From Methanobrevibacter sp. (GTDB lineage: Archaea; Methanobacteriota; Methanobacteria; Methanobacteriales; Methanobacteriaceae): a stretch of 60,891 nucleotides of DNA. The DNA lies in the NCBI RefSeq assembly GCF_015062935.1, contig NZ_SUTM01000004.1, positions 96,851-157,741 on the forward strand, read 5' to 3'. Under the pieces are notes generated by a model. The model saw only the letters and a program-made list of their open reading frames with translations, did no database searches and was not told the origin of the DNA. Position 1 is the stretch's first letter. Each line of letters begins with the position of its first letter. The position numbers were made by a program, and so were the translations under genes. Below are positions 16,357 through 24,920 of this stretch, piece after piece.

Positions 16357-18405
16357 GTGATAGATGAAATAACTGATTTCCTGTTTGGATTAAAAATGAC
16401 AATTATTTCAGGTATATTTTTATTAATCGCAGTTATTTTTATGATATTTGGAGTAAAAACTCCAGTTTATTTAGACCCTGCATGGGGAACTGTTATAATC
16501 AGTGGTATTCCAATGCTGCTTTTGGCAATGACAAGGCTGATTCGTGAAAAATGGATCTCATCAGCCCTCCTGATTGCAATAGCTATGGTGGCTTCACTTT
16601 TCATAGGTGAGATATTTGCAGCAGGAGAAGTGGCATGGATTATGGCATTAGGAGCCCTTCTCGAAGACTGGACTGTCGAAAGGGCTAAAAAAGGTTTAAG
16701 AAATTTAATTAACTTAACTCCACAAACCGGAAGAAGAATTGTGGACGGTGTAGAAGAGGTTATTCCAGTAGATGAGATAAAATTAGGGGATACCTTAAGA
16801 ATTCTTCCGGGTGAAAGCGTACCTGTCGACGGTGAAATAATAAAAGGTACTTCATCACTTGACCAGTCAATCATGACAGGTGAATCCCTTCCAATCGATA
16901 AGGAAGTGGGCGATGAAGTGTTCTGCGGTACAATGAATATGTATGGTGCAATTGACATTAAGGCAACCAGTTTGGGTGAAAATTCATCACTTCAAAAACT
17001 GATTGATCTTGTAAAAGCCGCAGATGAAAAGCAGGCACCAACCCAAAGGATTGCAGACAAATGGGCAACATGGCTGGTTCCTGTAGCATTAATAATAGCT
17101 ATTGTTGCTTGGCTTGCAACCGGAAATATCGAAAGAGGAGTAACCGTTTTGGTTGTATTCTGCCCATGCGCATTGATACTTGCAACACCGACTGCAATCA
17201 TGGCCGCAATAGGTCAGGCAACAAAATACGGTGTTTTAATCAAATCAGGTGAAGCACTTGAAACTTTGGGAGGACTTAATACTCTAGTATTCGATAAGAC
17301 AGGAACCTTGACTTACGGTAATTTAGAAGTTTCTGATGTTATTTCTCTAAAAGATGATTTAACCAATTTGGATTTGCTTAAACTCACAGCATCCTGTGAA
17401 AAATTAAGTGAACACCCATTGGCTAAAGCTATTGTAAATAATGCAAAAGAAGCAGATATCGACATTGAAGAGCCACAGGACTTTAAAATGTATCCCGGTA
17501 AAGGGGTTACATGCAAAAATTCTTATGGCCAGGTATATGCAGGAAACTCCAAATTCCTATCTGAAAATGAAATTGATGTCAAAGTTGACACACAGCTAAA
17601 TAAATTGAAAACTGAAGGTAAAGCTTCAATCATAGTTGCATTAAATGGCGAGGTTGTAGGTTTAATCGGTTTATCTGATGTGATACGTGAGGATTCCAAA
17701 CAGATGATTGACAGTCTGCATGAGATTGGAACCGAAACAGTACTGCTCACTGGAGATAACACAGAAACTGCTAATTACTTTGCATCACAGGTTGGAATTG
17801 GCAAAGTTTATGGAAATTTACTCCCTGAAGAGAAACTTTCATGGATTGAAAAATTCAAGTCCGAAGGCAAAAAGGTATGTATGATTGGAGATGGAGTAAA
17901 TGACGCACCGGCACTTAAGACAGCAAATGTAAGTGTGGCAATGGGATCTGTTGGAAGTGATGTGGCTATCGAAGCTGCAGACATTGCACTTTTAGGTGAC
18001 GACATCGGAAAAATCCCCTATCTTAAAAAACTTTCAAATTCCACATTATTCACTATCAAGGCAAACATTGCAATTTCAATGACAATCAATGCAGTAGCTA
18101 TTGTATGTTCCGTATTGGGACTTTTAAATCCTGTAACAGGAGCTATTGTCCACAATGCAGGTTCATGTCTGGTAGTTTTAAATGCAGCATTGCTTTATGA
18201 CAGGCACTTTGACGATTCAATCAAAAAAATCGACACCCAGAATACCGAACACTCACACTATCATTACCACAATGACGGTGAGCACACTCACTCCCATGAA
18301 GGTGTTGAAATTCTTGACGAAATCGAAACCGAAAATGGAATAAAGCATATACATGTGCATAAACATTCATTAAATAGACAAAGTTTTGAACCACATCACA
18401 ACTAA
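16357..18405 (+). CDS. Heavy-metal-transporting P1B-type ATPase
   Basis: Membrane pump that exports a transition metal using ATP; 682 residues. The start is GTG at 16357, with GAGGTG ending 6 bases upstream; an in-frame GTG at 16348 overlaps that site. N-terminal helices lead to the actuator motif TGES (about residue 178), the metal-site motif CPC (about 269), the phosphorylation site DKTGT (from 313), SEHPLA (the HP motif) and GDGVNDAP (from about 511). There is no N-terminal metal-binding domain. The C-terminus is a His-rich cytoplasmic tail (HSHYHYH, HTHSH, HIHVHKH). The last helix has HNAGSCLVVLNA, unlike classical Cu pumps, so Zn, Co, Ni or Mn remain possible. Regulation probably acts through the three upstream repeats. 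Confidence 0.9.
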   Translation: MIDEITDFLFGLKMTIISGIFLLIAVIFMIFGVKTPVYLDPAWGTVIISGIPMLLLAMTRLIREKWISSALLIAIAMVASLFIGEIFAAGEVAWIMALGALLEDWTVERAKKGLRNLINLTPQTGRRIVDGVEEVIPVDEIKLGDTLRILPGESVPVDGEIIKGTSSLDQSIMTGESLPIDKEVGDEVFCGTMNMYGAIDIKATSLGENSSLQKLIDLVKAADEKQAPTQRIADKWATWLVPVALIIAIVAWLATGNIERGVTVLVVFCPCALILATPTAIMAAIGQATKYGVLIKSGEALETLGGLNTLVFDKTGTLTYGNLEVSDVISLKDDLTNLDLLKLTASCEKLSEHPLAKAIVNNAKEADIDIEEPQDFKMYPGKGVTCKNSYGQVYAGNSKFLSENEIDVKVDTQLNKLKTEGKASIIVALNGEVVGLIGLSDVIREDSKQMIDSLHEIGTETVLLTGDNTETANYFASQVGIGKVYGNLLPEEKLSWIEKFKSEGKKVCMIGDGVNDAPALKTANVSVAMGSVGSDVAIEAADIALLGDDIGKIPYLKKLSNSTLFTIKANIAISMTINAVAIVCSVLGLLNPVTGAIVHNAGSCLVVLNAALLYDRHFDDSIKKIDTQNTEHSHYHYHNDGEHTHSHEGVEILDEIETENGIKHIHVHKHSLNRQSFEPHHN

Positions 18406-18465
18406 CTTCTTTTTTTTACATCAAACTTATATAACTTAATCAATAATCTTATTATAGGTATTATT

Positions 18466-19455
18466 ATGAATGATAAAATAATTTTAGGACTTCCAAAGGG
18501 AAGTTTAAACAATGTTAAAAGGGGAAATACTCACCAGTTATTTGTTGATGCCGGTTATGAGGTTAAAGGATACGAACCAGGTGATGAATCTTACGAAATT
18601 GAAATCCTGAATGATGATGAAATTATTGCATTTCTTACACGTCCTCAATCCACTCCCGTTGAACTGAACAGGGGAATGGTTGACATAGCTATTGTCGGTG
18701 AGGACTGGATTAAGGAAGAATCCGTTTTAAGGCCAACCAATACAGTTAAGCTTGGGGATTTGGATTATGGAAAAACCCGTTTGATTGTTGCGGTTCCAAA
18801 AGACTCTCCATATGACAGTTTATCTGATTTGTTCAGGGCAAACAGGGACAGGAAAACTCCAATCCTGTGCTTTACTGAATATCCTAATTTAACAAGAAAG
18901 TTCATCATGGAAAATGAGGTCTATCAGGAAATTTACGGTGATGCAGTACCTTTCGTTCAGGTCAGGGGTCTTACTGACGGTGACAATGAAATGGTCCAGG
19001 TCATCAACTCAGACGGTGCCACTGAAGTATACATTGCAAAGGGCGCTGATTTGATTGTGGACAATACCCAGACAGGAAGCAGCTTAAGAAAAGCAGGTTT
19101 GAAGGAAATTGAGACAATACTTCATTCATCAGCAGGACTGTACGCCAGTGAACATTGCAGTGAAGAAAAGCTCAAGAAAGCTAAAATGATATATGAACAG
19201 CTTTTGGGAGCAATAACTGCCAAAAAGTATTTCGATGTAAAGTTCAATATTTCAAATTCAAAAATTGATGAGGTCTCCAGCTATCTGATTGACAACAAGC
19301 TTTGCGCTGACGAGCCTACAATCACTGCAGGATCAGACTTTTCACAGATTAACGTTCTGATTCCTAAAGCAAAATTCCCTGAAATGGTCGATGCAATTAA
19401 GGGATTTGACGCAACTTCAATTATCAGAAATGATTTAAAACAGCTTGTCGAATAA
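18466..19455 (+). CDS. hisG: ATP phosphoribosyltransferase, long form
   Basis: First step of histidine synthesis: ATP plus PRPP to phosphoribosyl-ATP. At 329 residues it is the long HisG type with its own regulatory ACT-like domain (about residues 225-329), so no HisZ is required. Catalytic-domain landmarks are LGLPKGSLN at the N-terminus, DIAIVGEDW near residue 73 and a PRPP-loop region [21 protein letters not shown] near 185-205. Other histidine genes are absent from the window; the HisA/HisF-like gene at 34376 belongs to a different subfamily. It is alone, with a TATA-like stretch upstream and little Shine-Dalgarno. Confidence 0.93.
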   Translation: MNDKIILGLPKGSLNNVKRGNTHQLFVDAGYEVKGYEPGDESYEIEILNDDEIIAFLTRPQSTPVELNRGMVDIAIVGEDWIKEESVLRPTNTVKLGDLDYGKTRLIVAVPKDSPYDSLSDLFRANRDRKTPILCFTEYPNLTRKFIMENEVYQEIYGDAVPFVQVRGLTDGDNEMVQVINSDGATEVYIAKGADLIVDNTQTGSSLRKAGLKEIETILHSSAGLYASEHCSEEKLKKAKMIYEQLLGAITAKKYFDVKFNISNSKIDEVSSYLIDNKLCADEPTITAGSDFSQINVLIPKAKFPEMVDAIKGFDATSIIRNDLKQLVE

Positions 19456-19637
19456 TCATTTCATTTTTTCTTATTTTTTTGCTAAAATTACTTGAACTTT
19501 GTTTATTTTTTTTCAATTATTCTTAAATTTGTTTATTTGTTGAAAAATCGTATATAAAATATCATGATTTATCATTAACATTTATAAGGTATACTTTACA
19601 TAAATAATTTTATTATAAGTAGATGGGGATGTAAAAC

Positions 19638-20540
19638 ATGTTAACATCTGTTCAAAAGGAAATTTTACAAACATTAATAAATTTATATCAATCCTCTAAT
19701 GGTAAATCTATTAAGGGTGAAGATATTGCTGAGGTTATGAATAGAAATCCCGGAACAATACGTAACCAGATGCAATCTCTAAGAAGTTTAAGTTTAGTTA
19801 AAGGAGTACCAGGTCCTAGAGGAGGATATAAACCAACAATCGAGGCATATCATTCTTTAAACATTTCAGTCTCTGACCAGGATTCCAAAGTGCCTATTTA
19901 TAAAAACGAACAAAAGCTGGATGATGTGTCTGTGGCACGTATAGAATTCACAAGTGTTCCTCAGCCTAGTGAATGTGAAGCCGCAATAAAAGTCTTAGGA
20001 AGCATAAAAGATTTGAATCTTGGAGATACGGTTAGAATAGGTCCAACTCCTGTAAATAACTTGGGAGTTATGGGGACTATCGTGGGAAGAGATGATATGG
20101 ACAATATTCTGCTTGTCGATACAACCACAATCAGGAGCATTCCTAAAAAGACCGTAGGAGATATTGCAAGCAAGGACGTAATATCATTTTCCATGGACTG
20201 TTCTGTCAGGGACGCCTGTAAAAAATTGGCTGCCTGTGAAATTGACGGAGCTCCTGTAATTAAGGACGGAAAGGTTGTGGGAGTATTTACATTAACAGAC
20301 CTTGTTAAGGCAATAGCCAATGATGAGGCTGACAAGAACGTCGGTGAGCTGATGTCTACAAATGTTGTTATAGTCAATGAAGACATGAAAATAGCAAACG
20401 CCATTGACGTCATGCTTAAAAAGGCAATTTCAAGACTGATAATTGCCGACAATAATCAAGTTTTACTCGGAATTGTAACAAGAACAGACCTTATTGACAG
20501 CATAACAAATTTAAAACAATTCCCAATCATTACTAATTAA
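19638..20540 (+). CDS. Winged-helix transcriptional regulator with two CBS domains
   Basis: A 300-residue predicted DNA-binding sensor. Residues 1-75 form a winged-helix domain (GEDIAEVMNRNPGTIRNQM, then GVPGPRGGYKPT as the wing). A middle domain of about 80 residues precedes two CBS domains (about 170-230 and 235-295), recognisable by DGAPVIKDGKVVGVFTLTDL and LIIADNNQVLLGIVTRTDL. CBS pairs bind adenine nucleotides, so the protein probably reads energy status. It heads a tight three-gene run (8 bases to dys, 9 bases from dys to the membrane protein). HTH-CBS proteins of this type are common in Methanobacteriales; target genes are unknown. Confidence 0.85.
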   Translation: MLTSVQKEILQTLINLYQSSNGKSIKGEDIAEVMNRNPGTIRNQMQSLRSLSLVKGVPGPRGGYKPTIEAYHSLNISVSDQDSKVPIYKNEQKLDDVSVARIEFTSVPQPSECEAAIKVLGSIKDLNLGDTVRIGPTPVNNLGVMGTIVGRDDMDNILLVDTTTIRSIPKKTVGDIASKDVISFSMDCSVRDACKKLAACEIDGAPVIKDGKVVGVFTLTDLVKAIANDEADKNVGELMSTNVVIVNEDMKIANAIDVMLKKAISRLIIADNNQVLLGIVTRTDLIDSITNLKQFPIITN

Positions 20541-20548
20541 GTGATTTA

Positions 20549-21463
20549 ATGAAAGTTAACCAAATAAATGTTGAAAAAAATATGTCTATATCAGATTTGC
20601 TTGACCAGTTTGATGAATCTGGTGTGCTCGGTGCGGGTAGAGTAGCCCGTGCATGCAATATATTGACTGACATGATTTCCGATGAGGACATGAGCGTATT
20701 TCTAAGCCTGGGAGGTCCTTTAATTCCAGGAGGTATGAGAAATATAGTCTCTAAAATGATTAAGGACGGTCATGTTGATTTGATAGTATCAAGCGGAGCA
20801 AACATCACTCATGATCTGGTAGAAGCATTCGGAGGAAGTCATTATCGCCATGAAGGAAAAGACGATGAAGAGCTCAATGAAGAAGGCATAGGCAGGATTG
20901 CAGATATTAATGTCGGTTCAGATGATTTTACAATCTTTGAAACAGAGATTATCAAAATATTTGAAAAGATATCAAGTGAAAAGCAATCTGTTTCAATTCA
21001 GGAGCTTCTTCATGAAATAGGTCTTATGGTGGATGATGAAAATTCATTTGTTGCTAATGCGGCCAAAAATAACATTCCTATTTTTGCACCGGGCCTTATA
21101 GATTCCATGACAGGTTTGCAGCTGTGGATTTTCTCACAGGACCATGATTTTGTAGTCGATGCAGTAGCTGACATGCATTATCTATCCGATATTGTGTTTG
21201 AATCTGAAAAAGTCGGAGCCATACTTTTAGGAGGAGGATTGACCAAACATTATACCCTGGCATCCAATGTGATTAAGGGTGGTCTTGATGCAGCTATTCA
21301 GATTACCATGGACAGGCCTGAAGCAGGCAGTCTCGGTGGTGCACCTTTAGAAGAGGCAAAATCCTGGGCCAAGGCAAGATGCGGATCCAGTTTGGCAAGT
21401 GTCGTTGGTGATGTCACTGTCATTTTCCCATTGATTTATGCAGCCGCATTAGACAGGTTATAA
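20549..21463 (+). CDS. dys: Deoxyhypusine synthase
   Basis: Transfers the aminobutyl group of spermidine onto a lysine of translation factor aIF5A using NAD+. The 304-residue length fits archaeal enzymes. Recognisable motifs are GAGRVARA near the start, VSSGANITHDL near residue 85, FAPGLIDSMTGLQLW near 180, and the active-site lysine segment GGGLTKHYTLAS near 230. It lies between the CBS regulator and a membrane protein in one likely transcript, with GTGAT upstream of the ATG. Confidence 0.95.
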   Translation: MKVNQINVEKNMSISDLLDQFDESGVLGAGRVARACNILTDMISDEDMSVFLSLGGPLIPGGMRNIVSKMIKDGHVDLIVSSGANITHDLVEAFGGSHYRHEGKDDEELNEEGIGRIADINVGSDDFTIFETEIIKIFEKISSEKQSVSIQELLHEIGLMVDDENSFVANAAKNNIPIFAPGLIDSMTGLQLWIFSQDHDFVVDAVADMHYLSDIVFESEKVGAILLGGGLTKHYTLASNVIKGGLDAAIQITMDRPEAGSLGGAPLEEAKSWAKARCGSSLASVVGDVTVIFPLIYAAALDRL

Positions 21464-21472
21464 GGTGATTGG

Positions 21473-22000
21473 ATGAGTTATATTATTTTAGCATTATTGT
21501 TTATTTTATCCGGTTTTTTCATGAAATATTCTGATGATTTCATGGATGAACTTGGAAACGTTCGTTTTGCAAGTATTTTAGGAGTAATATGTGGTATTGC
21601 TTCAGCTGTGGCTTCTATTTATAGTGTAGAGGCGGCTTACATTTTTATAGCTATTCCAATAGGTAATTTTATTGCTATGAAAATAGATGGAATTCATCAT
21701 GTAATTACATTGATAGTATATATAGTTATTTTGCTTGCCTGCGGAATTCCGAATTTGAGTTTAGTTATATTATTGATATGTATTTTAGGAACCCTTGCAG
21801 ATGAAGTGGGTCATGAATTGATTTCAAAAGTAACTCAAAACAGGTTTTTAAATTTCTTTTTTGAATATCGTTTTGTGTTAAAAATAGTGATATTCCTACT
21901 TGCGGTATGTGGCGTATTCAACATTTGGATATTTGTCTGCTTTATAATGTTTGAATTATCCTATGTATTTGCGGGAATGGTTTTCAGTAGGTTAAATTAA
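21473..22000 (+). CDS. Conserved integral membrane protein, function unknown
   Basis: A 175-residue protein with about six hydrophobic segments and few charges outside the loops; a conserved-looking loop KIDGIHH and a cytoplasmic segment DEVGHELISKVTQNRF stand out. I do not recognise a named family. It is the last gene of the CBS regulator-dys run, with GGTGAT upstream of the ATG, and ends at a hairpin shared with the convergent gene. It could be a small permease; nothing in the sequence fixes a substrate. Confidence 0.75.
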   Translation: MSYIILALLFILSGFFMKYSDDFMDELGNVRFASILGVICGIASAVASIYSVEAAYIFIAIPIGNFIAMKIDGIHHVITLIVYIVILLACGIPNLSLVILLICILGTLADEVGHELISKVTQNRFLNFFFEYRFVLKIVIFLLAVCGVFNIWIFVCFIMFELSYVFAGMVFSRLN

Positions 22001-22013
22001 AAAAAGAGTTAAA

Positions 22014-22045
22014 AAAGGAATTTTTAAATTCCTTTATTTTGTTTT
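22014..22045. terminator. Bidirectional terminator between convergent genes
   Basis: The stem aaaggaattt/aaattccttt (22014-22023 with 22026-22035) is flanked by A-rich sequence on the left and T-rich sequence on the right, so it could stop transcripts from both the membrane protein gene (+) and the DUF5654 gene (-). Confidence 0.65.
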
Positions 22046-22287
22046 TATTCGATGTCAGCACCCATTCTTCCAGCAACTCTAGCAATGAGTACTGTAACGA
22101 TAACTGCAATGATGGTTACTACAATAGCGTATGTAAATAAACTAGGGAGTGCATCTCCGGTACCAATGAAAGATTCAATTAATTTTTGAATTGCACTGTT
22201 CCATGCTTCACCTGCAACAAACGCAAATGCTGTGGTGATTAATGCTAAGATAGTTTCCATGATTAATTTTGTTACTTCATTTGCCAT
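22045..22287 (-). CDS. DUF5654 family small membrane protein
   Basis: An 80-residue protein with two hydrophobic helices (residues about 10-27 and 50-70) separated by a loop containing GEAWNSAIQKLIESFIG. The 'AFAFVAGEAWN-x-A' pattern and helix layout match the small DUF5654 membrane proteins found in archaea and some large viruses, whose role is unknown. A GGAGGA Shine-Dalgarno (minus strand, just upstream of 22287) supports the start. It is separated by about 90 bases from pyrF on the same strand. Confidence 0.75.
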   Translation of the reverse strand: MANEVTKLIMETILALITTAFAFVAGEAWNSAIQKLIESFIGTGDALPSLFTYAIVVTIIAVIVTVLIARVAGRMGADIE

Positions 22288-22374
22288 GATTAATCCTCCG
22301 TTTTTTTATAAATTTGTTCATAAATTTTAAGAACAATATTATTTTTATATTTTTTTATTAAAATAATTTTACAT

Positions 22375-23022
22375 TTAATCAAGTGTTTTGATTAATTCTT
22401 CGCATGCACTTTGTGGGTTTTCAGCTTCGTAAATGCTTCTTCCAACTATGATTGCATTTGAAATTTCTAAAGTTTTTTTGCCGTCTCCGCCCTGTTTTCC
22501 GACACCTGGGGAGATAATGTATGCATCTTTACCGACGATATTTCTGATATCTGAGAGACGATCAAGTCTTGTTGCTGGTGCAACATAGTTTGTAATTCCC
22601 ATATCAACTCCCATCTGGGCTATTGCGTCCGCATTTTTCTGCAGAAACATCTTAGCTCCAGGATGTGACATTTCGGTAAGCAGGAATAATTCCTTTTCAT
22701 GCTTGTTTGCCATGTCAAGACATGCCTGAACACTGTCCTTTCCGACAAATCCGTGGCAAATTATTGCATCGGCTCCTGCCTTGAATGTTTCATCGCATAT
22801 CTTGGAGTTTGTCGCATCGATGTCTGCAACTTTAAAATCGCATATTACTTTAAATCCGAATTTGTCCTTTAGTTTGTTGATTATTTCAAGGCCTTCGGCG
22901 AGTGCAAGTGGATATCCTATTTTTATTGTGTCGATATAATCCTTGATTTCATCACAAATTTTAATGGCTTCACTTTCACTCATGACGTCGAGTGCCAAAA
23001 TGAGGTTGTTTTTTATATTCAT
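22375..23022 (-). CDS. pyrF: Orotidine 5'-phosphate decarboxylase
   Basis: Final step of UMP synthesis, decarboxylating OMP. The 215 residues match the compact archaeal enzyme. Seen motifs: LALDV at the N-terminus, the catalytic charge network DFKVADIDATN near residues 61-71, EMSHPGA near 123, SPGVGKQGGD near 170, and the phosphate-binding IVGRSIY near 192. It is divergent from cbiM, and the intergenic region carries the palindromic operator described separately. Confidence 0.95.
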   Translation of the reverse strand: MNIKNNLILALDVMSESEAIKICDEIKDYIDTIKIGYPLALAEGLEIINKLKDKFGFKVICDFKVADIDATNSKICDETFKAGADAIICHGFVGKDSVQACLDMANKHEKELFLLTEMSHPGAKMFLQKNADAIAQMGVDMGITNYVAPATRLDRLSDIRNIVGKDAYIISPGVGKQGGDGKKTLEISNAIIVGRSIYEAENPQSACEELIKTLD

Positions 23023-23056
23023 GGTATCACTTTTTCTTTTTTAGGATAATTAAATA

Positions 23057-23085
23057 TTAGGTTTACCTAAATAATGTTTAGGTAA
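23057..23085. promoter_or_regulatory. Palindromic operator between pyrF and cbiM
   Basis: Two overlapping inverted repeats: TTAGGT-tt-ACCTAA (23057-23070) and TTACCTAAA-taatg-TTTAGGTAA (23063-23085), both perfect. A TATA-like tttatatata (23098-23107) follows at once, so a bound protein would sit on or next to the BRE of the cbiM promoter. The TTAGGT/ACCTAA half-sites resemble the DtxR/MntR class of metal repressors; by context the regulator may sense Ni or Co. Confidence 0.7.
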
Positions 23086-23220
23086 TTACTAATAATATTT
23101 ATATATAATAAGCTATATAATACCATTATCAATAAAACTTTAAAAAAGTTTAATTATAATTTAAATTTTTATTGAGTGATTAATCAATTTTTATTGATTT
23201 GAATTTGGAGGAAATTATTT

Positions 23221-23886
23221 ATGCATATTATGGAAGGATATTTACCATTACAATGGTGTATTATATGGTTTGTCATATCAATCATAGTTGTAGCTTTTGG
23301 TATTTATCAAATTAAAAAAATCGTAGATGAAACCCCTGAATCCAAAGCTTTACTCGCAGTAAGTGGTGCATTCATGTTCATCTTATCATCTTTGAAATTA
23401 CCTTCTGTTACTGGAAGTTGTTCACACCCTTGTGGTAACGGATTAGGTGCAGCATTATTCGGTCCTGCTGTAACAGCAGTACTAGCAACTATCGTACTTA
23501 TTTTCCAAGCACTTTTACTTGCTCACGGTGGATTAACCACTTTAGGTGCAAACATTTTCTCAATGGGTATCGTAGGACCTGTTGTAGCTTGGATTGTATA
23601 CAAAGGTTTAACAAAAGCTAATATTTCATCAACTGTTGCAGTATTCTTCGCAGCATTCTTAGGTGACTTATTAACTTACGTAGCTACTTCATTCCAATTA
23701 GCTTTTGCATTCCCTGCTCCATCATTTGGAACAGCATTGACTAACTTCTTAATTATCTTTGCAGTTACTCAAATTCCATTAGCTGTTGGTGAAGGTATCT
23801 TAACTGTAATCATATGGGACAGATTAAAAGCTTACAAACCTAAATTATTAAATAAACTTAATGCATTAGCTCCTAAAGAAGCATAA
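23221..23886 (+). CDS. cbiM: Cobalt/nickel ECF transporter substrate-binding subunit CbiM
   Basis: Integral membrane S-component that captures Co2+ or Ni2+ for import. The 221-residue protein begins MHIMEGYLP; the N-terminal Met-His-Ile-Met with His at position 2 is the metal ligand hallmark of CbiM/NikM. About six or seven helices follow, with conserved [20 protein letters not shown] (residues about 61-80) and [16 protein letters not shown] near 101-116. GGAGGAAA precedes the ATG. It is the first gene of cbiMNQO. Ni (for F430 and hydrogenase) or Co (for corrinoids) are both plausible substrates in a methanogen. Confidence 0.94.
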   Translation: MHIMEGYLPLQWCIIWFVISIIVVAFGIYQIKKIVDETPESKALLAVSGAFMFILSSLKLPSVTGSCSHPCGNGLGAALFGPAVTAVLATIVLIFQALLLAHGGLTTLGANIFSMGIVGPVVAWIVYKGLTKANISSTVAVFFAAFLGDLLTYVATSFQLAFAFPAPSFGTALTNFLIIFAVTQIPLAVGEGILTVIIWDRLKAYKPKLLNKLNALAPKEA

Positions 23887-23896
23887 GGTGATTTAA

Positions 23897-24184
23897 ATGA
23901 AAACATCTACATTAATTATTTTAGCTATTGTTTGTATTATTATCTTCATTGCACCATTGGTAATATTCAATGGTCATGGGGAAGACGACGGATACTTCGG
24001 TGGATCTGACGATGCCGCTGGTGAAGCTGTAGAAGCATCAGGTTACACACCTTGGACTTCTTCAATATGGGAACCACCAAGTGGAGAAATTGAAAGTTTA
24101 TTATTCGCTCTTCAAGCTGCTATAGGAGCAATCATCATTGGTTACTTCTTCGGTTACTGGAGAGGACAAGGTAAAGAAGAATAA
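23897..24184 (+). CDS. cbiN: Cobalt/nickel transport protein CbiN
   Basis: Accessory subunit of the ECF importer, 95 residues, with two membrane helices flanking an extracytoplasmic loop. The first helix is at about residues 4-24; the loop contains GHGEDDGYFGGSDDAAGEA and WTSSIWEPPSGEIESLLF, both characteristic of CbiN; the second helix ends in GYFFGYWRG. It needs CbiM for function and promotes metal loading. It begins 10 bases after cbiM with AAGGTGAT. A terminator-like hairpin covers its stop codon. Confidence 0.92.
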   Translation: MKTSTLIILAIVCIIIFIAPLVIFNGHGEDDGYFGGSDDAAGEAVEASGYTPWTSSIWEPPSGEIESLLFALQAAIGAIIIGYFFGYWRGQGKEE

Positions 24185-24216
24185 ATAATCTTCTTTATTA
24201 TTTTTTTCTTTTTTTA
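24173..24216 (+). terminator. Internal terminator/attenuator-like hairpin between cbiN and cbiQ
   Basis: A perfect 8-bp stem aaagaaga/tcttcttt (24173-24180 with 24189-24196) spans the cbiN stop codon and is followed by a long T-rich run up to the cbiQ Shine-Dalgarno. It may lower expression of cbiQO relative to cbiMN. Confidence 0.55.
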
Positions 24217-24224
24217 GTGATTTT

Positions 24225-24920
24225 ATGAAATTTGACATGGATTATATTGCGCATCATAATGAGTTAACAGAATCAAATCCTTATTTTAAATTGTTTTTAA
24301 CAATTTTCCTGTTAATATTAACATTAGCACTTGATAATCTATATTTTGATATATTCATCTTCATAGCAATGTCCATTGTGATATTGGCTATAGCAAGGAT
24401 AAATTATCGTTCATATCTGAAATTCCTTTCAATTCCAATGGTTTTTGTAGTTCTGACATGTCTGTTCCTTATATTCTTCTTTGGAAAAGGACAGGTTATT
24501 TATGAAACAGGTATATTCGGCATTGTTGTTACTACAGATTCACTGCACTACGGTGTTTACACATTCTTTAGGGTTATAGGATGTCTGCCTTTATTAGGAT
24601 TTTTGGCTTTAACAACCCCTATTGCAAAAATTTTGCATTGTCTGGCTACACTTAAAGTTCCAAAAGTAGTTATTGAAATTGCACTTTTGATGTATAATTC
24701 AATATTTATATTCCTAAATGAAATTGACACCATGCAAAAGGCACAGGAAACCCGTCTGGGATACAGTACCTATTTCGGATCTTTCAAGTCTTTAGGTGCT
24801 CTTGCAAGTACAATATTTTTAAGGTCTCTAGATAAAAGTGAGACATTACAGCATTCTTTAGATTCCAGAGGTTATTCAGGAGAACTACCGGTTTACACAC
24901 CTAGAAAGAGGGGAGATTAA
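24225..24920 (+). CDS. cbiQ: Cobalt/nickel ECF transporter transmembrane subunit CbiQ
   Basis: Scaffold T-component linking the CbiM S-subunit to the CbiO ATPase; 231 residues, about five to six membrane helices. It starts with FDMDYIAHHN, as CbiQ proteins do (an N-terminal D-x-x-A-x-x-[NS] segment). The two cytoplasmic coupling motifs with the A-R-G pattern are visible near the C-terminus: MQKAQETRLGY and HSLDSRGYSG. Its TAA is directly abutted by the cbiO ATG, indicating translational coupling. Confidence 0.92.
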   Translation: MKFDMDYIAHHNELTESNPYFKLFLTIFLLILTLALDNLYFDIFIFIAMSIVILAIARINYRSYLKFLSIPMVFVVLTCLFLIFFFGKGQVIYETGIFGIVVTTDSLHYGVYTFFRVIGCLPLLGFLALTTPIAKILHCLATLKVPKVVIEIALLMYNSIFIFLNEIDTMQKAQETRLGYSTYFGSFKSLGALASTIFLRSLDKSETLQHSLDSRGYSGELPVYTPRKRGD

